The notes below the pieces were generated by a model. The model ran no database searches and was not told the DNA's origin. It was given only the letters and a program-made list of their open reading frames with translations. The translations under genes were made by a program, and so were the position numbers. Of a stretch of DNA of 64,000 bases, positions 1-9,525 are shown in pieces. Within the stretch, counting starts at the first letter, position 1, and the number at the start of each line of letters is the position of its first letter. Origin of the DNA: Sinorhizobium mexicanum (GTDB taxonomy: Bacteria; Pseudomonadota; Alphaproteobacteria; Rhizobiales; Rhizobiaceae); contig NZ_CP041239.1 in assembly GCF_013488225.1 (NCBI RefSeq), positions 124,001 to 188,000 on the forward strand, written 5' to 3'.

Positions 1-1
1 G

Positions 2-2896
2 GTTCTCATCCCGGATCAAGCCGACGAGACCTGTGCGCTCAACCTGCGCCGCCTTCGCGAGGCATTCGGCAATCGTGGCTATCTGGCGCTGACCCTTCGT
101 CGGCGGCCGAATGACCAGCTTCGGCTTCATGAACTGTCGAACATCGCAGCGGCCGCCCGCGTGCCGACGGTCGTCACCAATGACGTGCTGTTTCACGTAC
201 CGGAACGCCGCATCCTGCAGGACGTCGTCACCTGCATTCGCCATAACATCACCATCGATGACGCTGGGTTTCGCCGGGAACGGCATGCTGATCGCTACCT
301 GAAACCTCCGGAGGAAATGGCGCGCCTCTTCTCGCGCTATCCCGACGCGCTTGCCCGCACCATCGAGATCATGGAGCGCTGCCGCTTTTCGCTCGACGAA
401 CTCGCCTATCAATATCCCGAAGAACGGTCGCATCCCGAACTGACACCGCAGCAGACGCTCGAGCAGCTTACCTGGGAAGGGGCGGCGGAGCGCTATCCAG
501 AAGGCCTGCCGGTGAAAGTGAGGAGGAACATCGAGCATGAACTGCGGTTGATCGAAAAGCTCGACTATGCGCCGTACTTCCTGACGGTGAACTCGATCGT
601 CCGGTTCGCCCGATCGCGTGACATCCTCTGCCAGGGCAGGGGATCGGCTGCCAACTCCGCCGTGTGTTATGTGCTCGGCATCACCTCGATCGATCCGGAC
701 CGCAACGACCTGCTGTTCGAGCGCTTCGTCTCCGAGGAGCGCCGCGAACCACCCGACATCGATGTCGACTTCGAGCACGAGCGGCGCGAGATCGTCATGC
801 AATGGGTGTTCGACACCTATGGCCGCGACCATGCAGCACTTTGCTCGACCGTCATTCGATACCGATCGAAGGGCGCCATTCGAGACGTCGGCAAGGCGCT
901 GGGCCTGCCCGAGGACATGACCAGGATGCTTTCGTCCCAGGTTTGGGGCTGGGGCGAAGACGTTGGCGAAAAACACGCCGAAGAGCTCAATCTGAACCTC
1001 GGCGACCGGCGCCTGCGCCTGACGCTGGATCTCGCCCGCCAGCTGATGGGCGCGCCGCGTCACCTCTCGCAACATCCCGGCGGTTTCGTGCTCACCCGTG
1101 ACCGCCTCGATGAGCTGGTGCCGATCGAACCGGCGGCCATGGTCGATCGCCAGGTGATCGAGTGGGACAAGGACGATATCGACATCCTGAAGTTCATGAA
1201 GGTCGATTGCCTGGCGCTCGGCATGCTTTCCTGCATGAAGCGCGGCTTCGACCTGCTTGCCGAGCACAAGGGCGTCAATCTCGATCTGGCGACCATTCCG
1301 CCCGAGGATCCGCGTACCTATGCGATGATCAGGAGGGCCGACACGCTCGGCACATTCCAGATCGAAAGCCGGGCACAGATGTCGATGCTGCCGCGGATCA
1401 AGCCGCGCACCTTCTATGACCTCGTTATCGAGGTGGCGATCGTCCGCCCCGGGCCAATCCAGGGTGACATGGTGCATCCCTATCTTCGGCGCAGGGAAGG
1501 CAAGGAGAAGGTCGACTATCCCAAGCCGGAACTGGAAAAGGTGCTTGGCAAGACGCTCGGCGTGCCGCTCTTCCAGGAACAAGCGATGCGGGTTGCAATC
1601 GAATGCGCCGGTTTTACCGCCGGCGAAGCAGATCAGCTGCGCCGCGCCATGGCGACCTTCAAGCACACGGGCGGCGTTTCGAAGTTCGGGGAGAAGCTGA
1701 TCGCCGGCATGGTGGCGAACGGCTATGAGCCGAAATTTGCGGAGAAGACCTTCAAGCAGCTCGAGGGCTTCGGAAGCTATGGTTTCCCGGAAAGCCATGC
1801 CGCCTCGTTCGCGTTGATCGCCTATGCCTCCGCCTGGCTCAAATGCTGGCACCCCGATGTCTTCTGCTGCGCTCTTCTCAACGCCCAGCCGATGGGCTTT
1901 TACGCCCCAGCCCAGATAGTCCGCGATGCCCGCAATCAGGGTGTGGAGGTGCGTCCGGTCTGCGTCAACGTGAGCCGTTGGGACTGCACGCTCGAGCCGA
2001 CGGATGACGACAGCCGGTTTGCCGTGCGCCTCGGCATGCGGATGGTGAAGGGGCTCGCCAATACCGATGGTGCGGCGATTGTCGCAGTGCGGGCTGACCG
2101 GCCGTTCGCCTCGGTCGACGATATCTGGTGCCGCGCCGGCGTGCCAGCGGCCTCGCTTGTTCAGCTCGCCGAGGCCGACGCGTTCCAGCCGTCACTTGGT
2201 CTGGCCCGTCGTGAGGCGCTCTGGGCCATCAGGGCGCTGCGCGACGAACCCCTGCCACTCTTCGCCGCCGCATCGGTCCGGGAGGAAAGGACGGTACCGG
2301 AAATGCACGAGCCGGCCGTGGCGCTCAAGCCGATGACATCGGGCAGCGAAGTGGTTGCGGACTATAGCCATGTCGGGCTGACCCTGCGCGATCATCCGCT
2401 GGTGTTCCTGCGCGCCGATCTTGCTCGCCGCCGCATCGTCACCTGCGCCGAGGCGATGCAGGCGCGCGACGGCAAGTGGCTCGAAGCAGCCGGTCTCGTG
2501 CTCGTTCGCCAATGCCCTGGTTCCGCCAAGGGCGTCATGTTCATCACCATCGAGGACGAAACCGGGATCGCCAATCTCGTCGTCTGGGTGAAAGTGTTCG
2601 AGAAATACCGCCGCGTCGTGCTGGGTAGCGGGATGATCGGCGTCTACGGACGCATCCAGCGCGAGGGCGACGTTGTCCACCTGGTCGCGCACCGGCTGAC
2701 CGATTTGTCGGCTGAGTTGGCGAGCGTCGGCGAACGGGATGCAGCGTTTCCGTTGCCGCATGGGCGCGATGAGTTTCATCATGGTCCCCCGGCGCCCGAT
2801 CCGCGCGGGCTGCCGAAGGGGCCGCGGCCGCGCGATATCGTCGATCCCTATCTCCACATCGGCGAGATCAGGGTGAAGACGCGGGATTTCAGATAG
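2..2896 (+). CDS. dnaE2: Error-prone DNA polymerase DnaE2, 5' end outside window
   Basis: This is a C-family polymerase of the DnaE2 type, the translesion polymerase that acts with ImuA and ImuB in damage-induced mutagenesis. The reading frame is open from base 2, so the gene starts upstream; about 964 codons are visible against roughly 1,080-1,100 usual for the family, and the missing part is most of the N-terminal PHP domain. The catalytic palm motif PDIDVDFE lies near 770 bp and the third acidic residue is probably in [10 protein letters not shown] near 1200 bp. A C-terminal OB-fold region (about 2480-2700) follows the fingers and helix-hairpin-helix region. No beta-clamp motif was confirmed. 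imuA and imuB would be expected just upstream, outside the window. The GTG at 161 is internal and is not the start. Confidence 0.95.
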   Translation, partial: VLIPDQADETCALNLRRLREAFGNRGYLALTLRRRPNDQLRLHELSNIAAAARVPTVVTNDVLFHVPERRILQDVVTCIRHNITIDDAGFRRERHADRYLKPPEEMARLFSRYPDALARTIEIMERCRFSLDELAYQYPEERSHPELTPQQTLEQLTWEGAAERYPEGLPVKVRRNIEHELRLIEKLDYAPYFLTVNSIVRFARSRDILCQGRGSAANSAVCYVLGITSIDPDRNDLLFERFVSEERREPPDIDVDFEHERREIVMQWVFDTYGRDHAALCSTVIRYRSKGAIRDVGKALGLPEDMTRMLSSQVWGWGEDVGEKHAEELNLNLGDRRLRLTLDLARQLMGAPRHLSQHPGGFVLTRDRLDELVPIEPAAMVDRQVIEWDKDDIDILKFMKVDCLALGMLSCMKRGFDLLAEHKGVNLDLATIPPEDPRTYAMIRRADTLGTFQIESRAQMSMLPRIKPRTFYDLVIEVAIVRPGPIQGDMVHPYLRRREGKEKVDYPKPELEKVLGKTLGVPLFQEQAMRVAIECAGFTAGEADQLRRAMATFKHTGGVSKFGEKLIAGMVANGYEPKFAEKTFKQLEGFGSYGFPESHAASFALIAYASAWLKCWHPDVFCCALLNAQPMGFYAPAQIVRDARNQGVEVRPVCVNVSRWDCTLEPTDDDSRFAVRLGMRMVKGLANTDGAAIVAVRADRPFASVDDIWCRAGVPAASLVQLAEADAFQPSLGLARREALWAIRALRDEPLPLFAAASVREERTVPEMHEPAVALKPMTSGSEVVADYSHVGLTLRDHPLVFLRADLARRRIVTCAEAMQARDGKWLEAAGLVLVRQCPGSAKGVMFITIEDETGIANLVVWVKVFEKYRRVVLGSGMIGVYGRIQREGDVVHLVAHRLTDLSAELASVGERDAAFPLPHGRDEFHHGPPAPDPRGLPKGPRPRDIVDPYLHIGEIRVKTRDFR

Positions 2897-3082
2897 GCTC
2901 AATGGCGCGGTCGTTGGTTCGAGCCCGCTCAACCCGGATCAAGAATTTCGGCCGCATCGTTTTTCGGCGAGCCCCACGATGATCGCCTAAATCGTCCTCA
3001 GTTCGCATTGAAGCCTTCCATCAGCCTGAATCGGACGATTCCGTCGACGGTTGGCGGAGCCTCCATGCAGGCGACGCGGCGG

Positions 3083-3529
3083 TTAGCGCTGCTCATCCAT
3101 TTCGGCAAGCTTGCGCACCCGGCGCCGGAAATCCTCGTCGGTGGAGAATTCGGCGGCGAGATAGGCGGTGACGAGATCCTTGGCCAGCCAGGCACCGACG
3201 ATCTGGGCACCGATGCACATGACATTGACGTCGTCATGCTCCACCGACTGATGAGCGGAGTGCACGTCGTGGCAGACCGCTGCGCGGATGCCTTTGACCT
3301 TGTTTGCTGCAATCGAGGCGCCGACGCCGGTACCGCAGACCATCAGTCCACGATCCGCCTTGCCCGCGATAATCGAAGAGGTCACCGTCTTTGCGATATC
3401 GGGAAAGTCGACCGGGCTTGGATCATAGGAGCCCGCGTCGTAGACCTCGTGGCCGAGCGATTTGATGTGGTTGATAATGGTGGCCTTGAGAGGGAAGCCA
3501 GCATGGTCGGAACCGATGACGATGCGCAT
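3083..3529 (-). CDS. rpiB: Ribose-5-phosphate isomerase B (RpiB/LacAB family)
   Basis: RpiB-family aldose-ketose isomerase of 148 aa, the normal family length. It interconverts ribose 5-phosphate and ribulose 5-phosphate or related tetrose/pentose phosphates in the cytoplasm. The SDHAG motif (Asp8, His9), the catalytic cysteine motif CGTGVG (Cys65) and a later His98 match the known active-site pattern. ATG at 3529 gives the canonical MRIVIGSDHAG start. It is the last gene of the regulator-dctPQM-rpiB run, 23 bp after dctM, so it is probably cotranscribed. The context suggests that the transported compound is turned into a sugar phosphate, but no kinase is present nearby, so the real substrate is open. 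Confidence 0.93.
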   Translation of the reverse strand: MRIVIGSDHAGFPLKATIINHIKSLGHEVYDAGSYDPSPVDFPDIAKTVTSSIIAGKADRGLMVCGTGVGASIAANKVKGIRAAVCHDVHSAHQSVEHDDVNVMCIGAQIVGAWLAKDLVTAYLAAEFSTDEDFRRRVRKLAEMDEQR

Positions 3530-3552
3530 ATTGGTGTCTCCTGGAGTGAAAA

Positions 3553-4830
3553 TCATTGAGCAATCAAACGGGGCAGCCACAGCGTGAAATCCTTCGCGAA
3601 GGTGAGGATGGCAAGCGTGGAAACCAAGGGAATGTAGAAAGGCACAAGCGCTCGCAGCAGCTGCCGGATCGAGACCTTGGCGATATCCGAGACGAGGAAC
3701 AGCGATAGACCCATCGGCGGCGTCAGCAGTCCGAGCATCAGGTTGAAGATCGTGACGATGCCAAGCTGAACGGGGTCGACCCCAGCCATGACAAGAGGCG
3801 GGGCGATGATTGGAACGAGAAGCAGCGTGGCGGTGGTCGAATCGAGGAACATGCCGGCGATGAAGAAGATCACGTTGGCGATGACCAACAGCATCACCGG
3901 GTCCTTTGACCAGCCCAGGAGCGTCGCCGCGAAGGACTGAGGCACCTGCTCGACAGCCAGAATCCAGCCGAAGAGAGCTGCGGAGGCGACGATGATCAGG
4001 ATCGCGCTGGAACTGCGCGCTGTCAGCACCGCCGAATGCCATAGATGCGCCAGCGTCAACTCGCGATACAGGGCGCCGCTGATAAAGATCACATAGACGG
4101 CCGTTATCGCCGCCGCCTCGGTGGGCGTGAAGGCGCCGGCGGTCATGCCGCCGACCATGAGCACCGGAGCAAGGATGGCGGGAAGCGCCGGCAGCAGCGT
4201 CGCGACCACCTCGCCAATGGTTGGCCAGCGCTCGGCGCGCGAATGGCCGTGACGAATGGCGACGATCAGCACCGTCAGCATCAAGAGAACCGTGCACAAG
4301 ATGGCGGGCATGATGCCGGCAATCAGAAGCTGGACGATCGAAACGCTTGTGACGGATCCGTAGACAATCAGCGGGATCGAGGGCGGGAAGATCGGCCCGA
4401 GCGTCGCCGATGCGGCTGTAACCGCGCCGGCAAAGGATGGATCGAAACCACGTTTCTTCATGGCGTCGATCTCGATTCGCCCCAGGCCGCCAATGTCGGC
4501 CAGTGCCGCCCCCGACATCCCCGAGAAGATCAGGCTCCCGAAGACATTGACCTGGGCGAGCCCGCCCGGCATCCGCCCGACAAGCGTATAGGCGAAGCGG
4601 AAGATCCGATCGGTGATGCCGGAAAGATTCATCAGGTTCCCCACAAAGATGAATAGAGGAACGGCGACGAGCGGAAACGAATCCAGCGCATAGGTAATTC
4701 GCTGCGAGAGCAGCCCGAGCGGCAAGCCTTCGATCACAACATAGAGAATTGAAGGCAGCAGGATTGCGTAGACGACCGGAAACCCAAGCATGAACAGGCC
4801 GAGGAAGGCGATGACGACGAGAAAACCCAT
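3553..4830 (-). CDS. dctM: TRAP transporter large permease, DctM family
   Basis: Large membrane subunit (425 aa) of a tripartite ATP-independent periplasmic transporter, which forms the ion-driven transport path. It is hydrophobic throughout, with about 12 predicted membrane segments. The family-typical features are the region FVGNLMNLSGITDRIFRFAY near residues 62-81, MSGAALADIGGLG near 105-117 and a C-terminal half rich in TPPMGLSLF-like sequence. The gene begins 12 bp after dctQ on the minus strand and precedes rpiB by 23 bp. It works with DctQ and the binding protein DctP encoded upstream in the same run. TRAP systems mostly carry organic acids; the ligand here is not identifiable from this subunit. 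Confidence 0.95.
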   Translation of the reverse strand: MGFLVVIAFLGLFMLGFPVVYAILLPSILYVVIEGLPLGLLSQRITYALDSFPLVAVPLFIFVGNLMNLSGITDRIFRFAYTLVGRMPGGLAQVNVFGSLIFSGMSGAALADIGGLGRIEIDAMKKRGFDPSFAGAVTAASATLGPIFPPSIPLIVYGSVTSVSIVQLLIAGIMPAILCTVLLMLTVLIVAIRHGHSRAERWPTIGEVVATLLPALPAILAPVLMVGGMTAGAFTPTEAAAITAVYVIFISGALYRELTLAHLWHSAVLTARSSSAILIIVASAALFGWILAVEQVPQSFAATLLGWSKDPVMLLVIANVIFFIAGMFLDSTTATLLLVPIIAPPLVMAGVDPVQLGIVTIFNLMLGLLTPPMGLSLFLVSDIAKVSIRQLLRALVPFYIPLVSTLAILTFAKDFTLWLPRLIAQ

Positions 4831-4842
4831 GTCAGCGCTCCC

Positions 4843-5310
4843 TCAGACCGCGACGTTCTTGTCCGCCTGCGGCGGCTTGCGAAGGTGAAGGAGATGGATG
4901 AGCGCGGCCCCTGCGAAACCAAAAAGCGTCGCGCCCAGGAACAGCCAGAAAGGAATGGCAAGGGTCGGCGTCGCATTGCTCAGGTTTCGGGTGATGTTCA
5001 CGGCAGTGACCCAGCCGACAAAACCCGTCACCGCGACTGCGCTGATCGAGATCGCCACATTCACCACTGCGCGCACCTTCTTCGGCATCGCCGCCTTGAG
5101 TTCGCCCATGACGATATTCTCGCCGTGGCCGATCACGAGCGGATAGGCGAGGAACACCAGGCAGATAAGCAGGAAGCGTGTCAGCTCCTCCGCGCCAATA
5201 AAAGGCAGCGTGAAAACGCCGCGCATGATGACCTGAGCGGTCGGAACGACCACGAGCCCCGCCATCACGGCAACGACAATCGCGGTGAGGACGCGTTCGG
5301 GCAGACGCAT
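4843..5310 (-). CDS. dctQ: TRAP transporter small permease, DctQ family
   Basis: Small membrane subunit (155 aa) of the TRAP transporter, with four hydrophobic segments at roughly residues 10-32, 42-62, 83-105 and 120-142. The pattern ELTRFLLICLVFLAYPLVIGH is characteristic of DctQ. It bridges the large subunit DctM and the periplasmic receptor. The gene lies between dctP (79 bp upstream) and dctM (12 bp downstream), the usual PQM order. ATG at 5310 gives MRLPERVLTAIVVAVMAGLV, a good start directly before the first membrane helix. Confidence 0.9.
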   Translation of the reverse strand: MRLPERVLTAIVVAVMAGLVVVPTAQVIMRGVFTLPFIGAEELTRFLLICLVFLAYPLVIGHGENIVMGELKAAMPKKVRAVVNVAISISAVAVTGFVGWVTAVNITRNLSNATPTLAIPFWLFLGATLFGFAGAALIHLLHLRKPPQADKNVAV

Positions 5311-5389
5311 CTTCTTTCTCCCATTTCGAATTGGAAATGCAGCGTTGCAGGGACGGGGCGGGAAAGCGCCATCCCTGCAACTCGTCGGA

Positions 5390-6382
5390 CTACTTGACCG
5401 CCTCGATCTGCTCGATAAGCGGCGCGAAATCCGGGAAGTCCTGCTTGATCTGGGCGCTGACCTTTTCCTGGAACGCGGCCACGTCGAGGCCCTCAGCTGC
5501 CGTGATGACGGTCATACCGCGGCCTTTGAGTTCCTTCACCAGATCGGACTCGGATTCTGTCGCCATTTTCAGCGACTTCTCCGCCTCCTCATCGAGGACC
5601 TTGGTAATGGCGGTGCGCTGCTCGTCGCTGAGCCCCTGCCAAAGCTCCTCATTGATGAAAACGGCAAGCACGGCACGCATGTGACCCGTCATCGAAAGAT
5701 GCGATTGCACCTCGTTGAGATTGTTGGAGGCGATCATGGTCAGCGGATTCTCCTGACCGACGACCACACCGGTCATCAGGGCGGTCGGGAGTTCGGCCAC
5801 TTCGACAGGAGTGGGGATCGCGCCGAAGCCCTTGACCATGGAAACCCACAGCTCGAGCGGAACCGCACGGAAGGGCTTGCCGGCAAGATCCTGCGGCGTC
5901 TTCACCGGGAAGTTCGAAGAGATGTGGCGGTCGCCACGATAAATGCGTCCGATGATCCGCACGCCTTGGGCGACCAGCTTCTCGTTGATTGCCTGGAGCG
6001 CCGGCGACGTCTCCGGGTCCGTCGCCGCAAGCGCATGCGCGCCGTCCCGATAGATGAACGGTGCGTTGAAGACGGCGACTTCCGGTACCAATCGGGCAAG
6101 AGAAGCAAAGTCGTGATGGCCCATGGAGATCGAGCCCATGCGGACGCCATCCACCATTTCGGCGACGCCGCCGAGCTGGCTCGCCGGATAGACCGTTACA
6201 GTGACTTCGCCACCAGTCGCGGCCGCGATGCTCTCTGCCGCTTGCGCAGCATAGACCGTCTGGATGTCGCCCTCTGCGCCCACATGCGCATAACGCAATT
6301 CTGTCGCTGCGGCGGCTCCAGCCATAAAGGCCACGCCAAGCACGGCACAGGCCAGGCGGTGGTGTTTCAGGAAATTCAGCAT
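5390..6382 (-). CDS. dctP: TRAP transporter substrate-binding protein, DctP family
   Basis: Periplasmic receptor (330 aa) of the TRAP system. It has an N-terminal signal peptide of about 26 residues ending in AGAAAA, then the DctP fold. The family's carboxylate-binding arginine is present (Arg172 in GKPFRAVP), as is the downstream signature LMTGVVVGQENP, so the ligand very probably carries a carboxylate. The start at 6382 is chosen because a strong Shine-Dalgarno sequence (GGAGGAGAGC) directly precedes it; an ATG 15 bp upstream would bury that site. It follows the GntR-type regulator by 35 bp and leads the transporter genes. The pairing with RpiB hints at a sugar acid. Confidence 0.94.
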   Translation of the reverse strand: MLNFLKHHRLACAVLGVAFMAGAAAATELRYAHVGAEGDIQTVYAAQAAESIAAATGGEVTVTVYPASQLGGVAEMVDGVRMGSISMGHHDFASLARLVPEVAVFNAPFIYRDGAHALAATDPETSPALQAINEKLVAQGVRIIGRIYRGDRHISSNFPVKTPQDLAGKPFRAVPLELWVSMVKGFGAIPTPVEVAELPTALMTGVVVGQENPLTMIASNNLNEVQSHLSMTGHMRAVLAVFINEELWQGLSDEQRTAITKVLDEEAEKSLKMATESESDLVKELKGRGMTVITAAEGLDVAAFQEKVSAQIKQDFPDFAPLIEQIEAVK

Positions 6383-6417
6383 GCTCTCCTCCTCCAAGGA
6401 TGATCAAACCAATCTGC

Positions 6418-7176
6418 TTATTTTTCCTCTTCTTGCGGCGCACCCTTTCTGGTGAAAGCAGCTATGTAGCTCTTGCGCCGAAGCTCGTCGCCGATGGCAA
6501 AATGCTCGCGCAGCCTCCTGTCCGCCTTGTCCGCGTCTCGCGCGAGGATGGACAGGAAAACCTCTCGGTGCGCTTCCACGAGGTAGTCGATGATCCCCGG
6601 TGTATCGCTTGTCTCGACGCGGCGCTGGACATGGCTGCGCTTCAGAAGCTCCGATATCGACTGGTACATTGTGACAAGTGCGGGGCTGCGACTGGCCTCG
6701 ACGATTGCCATGTGAAAAGCGAAGTCCGCAGCACCGCCGTCCTCGGCACTATGGAGCGTATCCATCAGGCGGGTCAGCAGCCCACCAATGCGAGAGAGGT
6801 CACTGTCCGTCGCACGGATGCAGGCAAGACGGATCGCCTGGCACTCGATTGCGACACGGGCCTGCATGATGTCGTCGAGCATGTCGGGCTGCTGGGCAAG
6901 GCAGAACGTCAGGAAGTCGCCGAAGACCGCGACGTCGGCCTTGCGGACGAAAGCGCCCTTGCCGTGACGGATATCGAGAAAGCCGAGATTGGCGAGCGAC
7001 CGCAGCGCCTCCCTCAAGACCGGTCTCGAGACGCCGAGGGCCAAACAGAGCTCTCGCTCGCCCAACAGCCGGTCGCCCACCTTGAGCGCACCGGACAATA
7101 GCTGCTCGCGAAAGAACGAGATCACCTTCTCGGTCCCTGCAAGTTCATCAGGGGTGTCGGTCAACACAGTGCTCAT
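6418..7176 (-). CDS. GntR-family regulator, FadR/FCD subfamily
   Basis: Transcriptional regulator of 252 aa with an N-terminal winged helix (about residues 15-80, including GERELCLALGVSRPVLREAL) and a C-terminal FCD ligand-binding domain (about 90-225) with the helical pattern and histidines typical of metal-dependent carboxylate sensing. ATG at 7176 is preferred; a TTG at 7188 is also in frame. A perfect 6-3-6 palindrome lies 12 bp upstream of this ATG, which suggests autoregulation and control of the whole downstream dctPQM-rpiB run, since all five genes are on the minus strand with short gaps. The effector is likely the transported acid or its catabolite. Confidence 0.92.
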   Translation of the reverse strand: MSTVLTDTPDELAGTEKVISFFREQLLSGALKVGDRLLGERELCLALGVSRPVLREALRSLANLGFLDIRHGKGAFVRKADVAVFGDFLTFCLAQQPDMLDDIMQARVAIECQAIRLACIRATDSDLSRIGGLLTRLMDTLHSAEDGGAADFAFHMAIVEASRSPALVTMYQSISELLKRSHVQRRVETSDTPGIIDYLVEAHREVFLSILARDADKADRRLREHFAIGDELRRKSYIAAFTRKGAPQEEEK

Positions 7177-7188
7177 CACGTGGTCCAA

Positions 7189-7203
7189 ACTGGTAAGACC
7201 AGT
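7189..7203. promoter_or_regulatory. Candidate GntR/FCD operator
   Basis: ACTGGTAAGACCAGT is a perfect inverted repeat with 6 bp arms and a 3 bp spacer. It matches the TGGT-N3-ACCA core known for PdhR/FadR-type FCD regulators. It lies just upstream of the regulator gene at 6418-7176, where a repressor would block the promoter of the TRAP-rpiB operon. Confidence 0.7.
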
Positions 7204-7849
7204 GAAGCACCACTCGACGAGTTCGTCAAGAGCTCCACATGGGAAGTCAACGGTCCCGCGTCTGTAGCCGCTGCGTGGTTTCCCCCGTACGCGAAAGTCA
7301 ACGGATCGGCATAGGCGCGTGTTATGTCCTCCTTGATGCGGATGATGCGCGCTTCGCTAGCTTTGCGGATGAAGCTCTTCGCTACCAATCGGACTAACGG
7401 GATGTTGGCGGTGGAGGCGAGCGCCTTGAATGCTTTGCCGTGCGTGCGATCCTCGTGAAACTTCTGTTGGGACAACCGCCTTCTAGGTTGGAGTCAAAAA
7501 AACCGCTGCTTCTCGTTTAGAATTATCCGTACTTTTTTGGGGGTCATGGGAGCGGTCAAATGTGCGACTGCTGCAGGCGCGGAGTCGACCACATTGAAAG
7601 TCCGGAGGCCGCTGAAAAGCACCCATGTGAACCAATCACAGCTTCTTCGTTCTCGGCCTGACTTCCAGAACAGCATAACGTATCAACTGAAATCGTCGGA
7701 TCGACTCCGATGGAAATCCACCATCCCCTCCTAGGATGAGGACAGCGAATTTTACTCAGGTTCTAAGAAGCTGCGGATTGCGTTGGGGAGCCACGCCGAT
7801 GACAATCAGAGGAGATTGGCGCGGCGGGGGTCCTGTCACCGGCGGGATC
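7204..7849. other. No supported gene
   Basis: Short open frames occur on both strands (for example minus 7176-7475 and 7494-7676) but none has a convincing start, ribosome binding site or recognisable family. The stretch separates two divergent transcription units and shows no clear terminator. Confidence 0.5.
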
Positions 7850-7898
7850 ATTCGAATTTCCGAACGCCTTTGTCACCCCACTATCCGGAAAGCCGAAT
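7850..7898 (+). promoter_or_regulatory. Candidate upstream activator site (inverted repeat) for the aspA promoter
   Basis: Two 13-base arms, ATTCGAATTTCCG (7850-7862) and CGGAAAGCCGAAT (7886-7898), are inverted and match at 11 of 13 positions, with a 23 bp spacer. They lie about 75-125 bp upstream of a sigma-54 promoter, the usual distance for an NtrC/DctD-type enhancer. That the DctD homologue at 12743-14071 binds here is inference. Confidence 0.45.
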
Positions 7899-7972
7899 TA
7901 CGGTTGCACGATCTGGTGCATCTCGCCATTTGATTTCAATGGCTTAGCTGGAAACCTCGCGCTTGGTGCAAT

Positions 7973-7988
7973 TGGCACGCGTGTTGCT
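7973..7988 (+). promoter_or_regulatory. Sigma-54 (RpoN) promoter for aspA-dctA
   Basis: TGGCACGCGTGTTGCT matches the sigma-54 consensus TGGCAC-N5-TTGCW exactly, with GG at -24 and GC at -12. It lies 54 bp upstream of the aspA start codon, predicting a leader of about 40 bases. The same locus encodes a sigma-54 activator with an intact GAFTGA motif, which fits activator-dependent transcription. Confidence 0.85.
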
Positions 7989-8042
7989 CTCTTCAGGCAG
8001 TGCCCGTCCGACAGTGCGTGGATGGAGAGGAGCAAAGCCTGA

Positions 8043-9461
8043 ATGACTGTTACCATGAGCCGTATAGATCACGATATGCTCGGGGACCGAGAGGTGCCCT
8101 TGGACGCCTACTACGGCGTTCACACGCTGCGCGCCGTCGAAAACTTCGCGGTGACCGGCATTCCGATTTCCCACTATCCGGACCTGATTCGCGCGCTCGC
8201 GCAGATCAAGATGGCCGCCGCGCGGCCCAACCTGCAACTGGGGCAGCTCGATGCCGAACGGGCCGAGGCGATTGTTGCCGCCTGCCGGGAGATCGCTGCC
8301 GGTGCGCTCAATGATCAGTTCGTCGTGGACGTCATCCAGGGCGGGGCCGGCACCTCCACCAACATGAACGCCAATGAGGTGATCGCCAACCGCGCGCTCG
8401 AGGTTCTGGGGCGTGTGCGCGGCGACTATCGGCACCTGCACCCGAACGAACATGTGAACCTTAGCCAATCGACCAACGACGTCTATCCGACAGCGCTAAA
8501 GCTTGCAACCTACAACGGCATCTCTCGGTTGATCGACGCCATGGCGCATCTCCGGGCGGCGTTCGAGCGCAAGTCCGACGAATTCCGTGACATCCTCAAG
8601 ATGGGGCGTACCCAGTTGCAGGACGCAGTGCCGATGACGCTGGGACAGGAGTTCTCGACCTATGCGGTCATGCTCGGCGAAGACGAGCAGCGGCTCCGTG
8701 AGGCCGCCTTGCTGATCCGCGAGATCAACCTCGGCGCCACCGCCATCGGCACGGGCATCACAGCCCATCCCGACTACGCGTCTGTGGTTTGCCACATCCT
8801 GGCGGAGATCAGTGGCGTGCCGGTGATCACCGCGCCCAATCTCATCGAAGCCACACAGGATTGCGGCAGCTTCGTCCAGCTTTCAGGTGTCTTGAAACGT
8901 GTGGCCGTCAAGCTTTCCAAGGTGTGCAACGACTTGCGCCTGCTCTCCAGCGGCCCGCGAGCGGGTTTCGGCGAAATCAACCTGCCGCCGCGCCAGGCGG
9001 GCTCTTCGATCATGCCGGGCAAGGTCAATCCGGTTATCCCGGAACTCGTCAACCAGATCGCCTTCGAGGTGATCGGCAACGACCTGACGGTGACCTTCGC
9101 GGCCGAAGCGGGCCAGTTGCAGCTCAACGCCTTCGAACCGATCATCGCTCACAGCCTCTTCAAGAGCATCGGTCATCTCGGCCAGGGGTGCCTGATCCTC
9201 GCCGACAAATGCGTCGATGGCATCACCGCAAACCGCGAGCGCTTGGAAGCAAGCGTGCTGGGGTCGATCGGTATCGTCACCGCGCTCAACCCGATCATCG
9301 GCTATGCCAATGCGACCGAGGTCGCATCCGAAGCGCACCGGACCGGAAAGGGTGTCGCTGAACTCGTGGAGGCGCGCGGTCTGATGACGGCCGCAGCGCT
9401 TGCGGAAGCCTTGCGCCCCGAGGCGCTGACAAAGCCGCGCCCGATTACAGCGCGCACCTGA
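8043..9461 (+). CDS. aspA: Aspartate ammonia-lyase
   Basis: Fumarase/aspartase-superfamily enzyme of 472 aa converting L-aspartate to fumarate and ammonia in the cytoplasm. The three conserved regions are present: QGGAGTSTNMNANE (99-112), HVNLSQSTNDVYPTA (137-151) and the catalytic loop GSSIMPGKVNP (320-330). The N-terminal YYGVHTLRAVENF is typical of aspartases rather than fumarases. ATG at 8043 follows a GAGGAG sequence; ATG 8055 is an alternative. It is the first gene after a sigma-54 promoter and precedes a dicarboxylate/amino-acid symporter and a DctB/DctD-like pair. The arrangement implies uptake and deamination of aspartate as carbon and nitrogen source. Confidence 0.93.
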   Translation: MTVTMSRIDHDMLGDREVPLDAYYGVHTLRAVENFAVTGIPISHYPDLIRALAQIKMAAARPNLQLGQLDAERAEAIVAACREIAAGALNDQFVVDVIQGGAGTSTNMNANEVIANRALEVLGRVRGDYRHLHPNEHVNLSQSTNDVYPTALKLATYNGISRLIDAMAHLRAAFERKSDEFRDILKMGRTQLQDAVPMTLGQEFSTYAVMLGEDEQRLREAALLIREINLGATAIGTGITAHPDYASVVCHILAEISGVPVITAPNLIEATQDCGSFVQLSGVLKRVAVKLSKVCNDLRLLSSGPRAGFGEINLPPRQAGSSIMPGKVNPVIPELVNQIAFEVIGNDLTVTFAAEAGQLQLNAFEPIIAHSLFKSIGHLGQGCLILADKCVDGITANRERLEASVLGSIGIVTALNPIIGYANATEVASEAHRTGKGVAELVEARGLMTAAALAEALRPEALTKPRPITART

Positions 9462-9525
9462 ACCACTCAACGATTGACTGAAAATCCACCCGGATGAGCC
9501 GGGCGGAGGGAGGAAGGAGATTATC

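Noticed and set aside
7176..7475. 99-codon minus-strand frame upstream of the GntR regulator
   Set aside because: It would start with TTG without a ribosome binding site, covers the operator palindrome and has no recognisable family.
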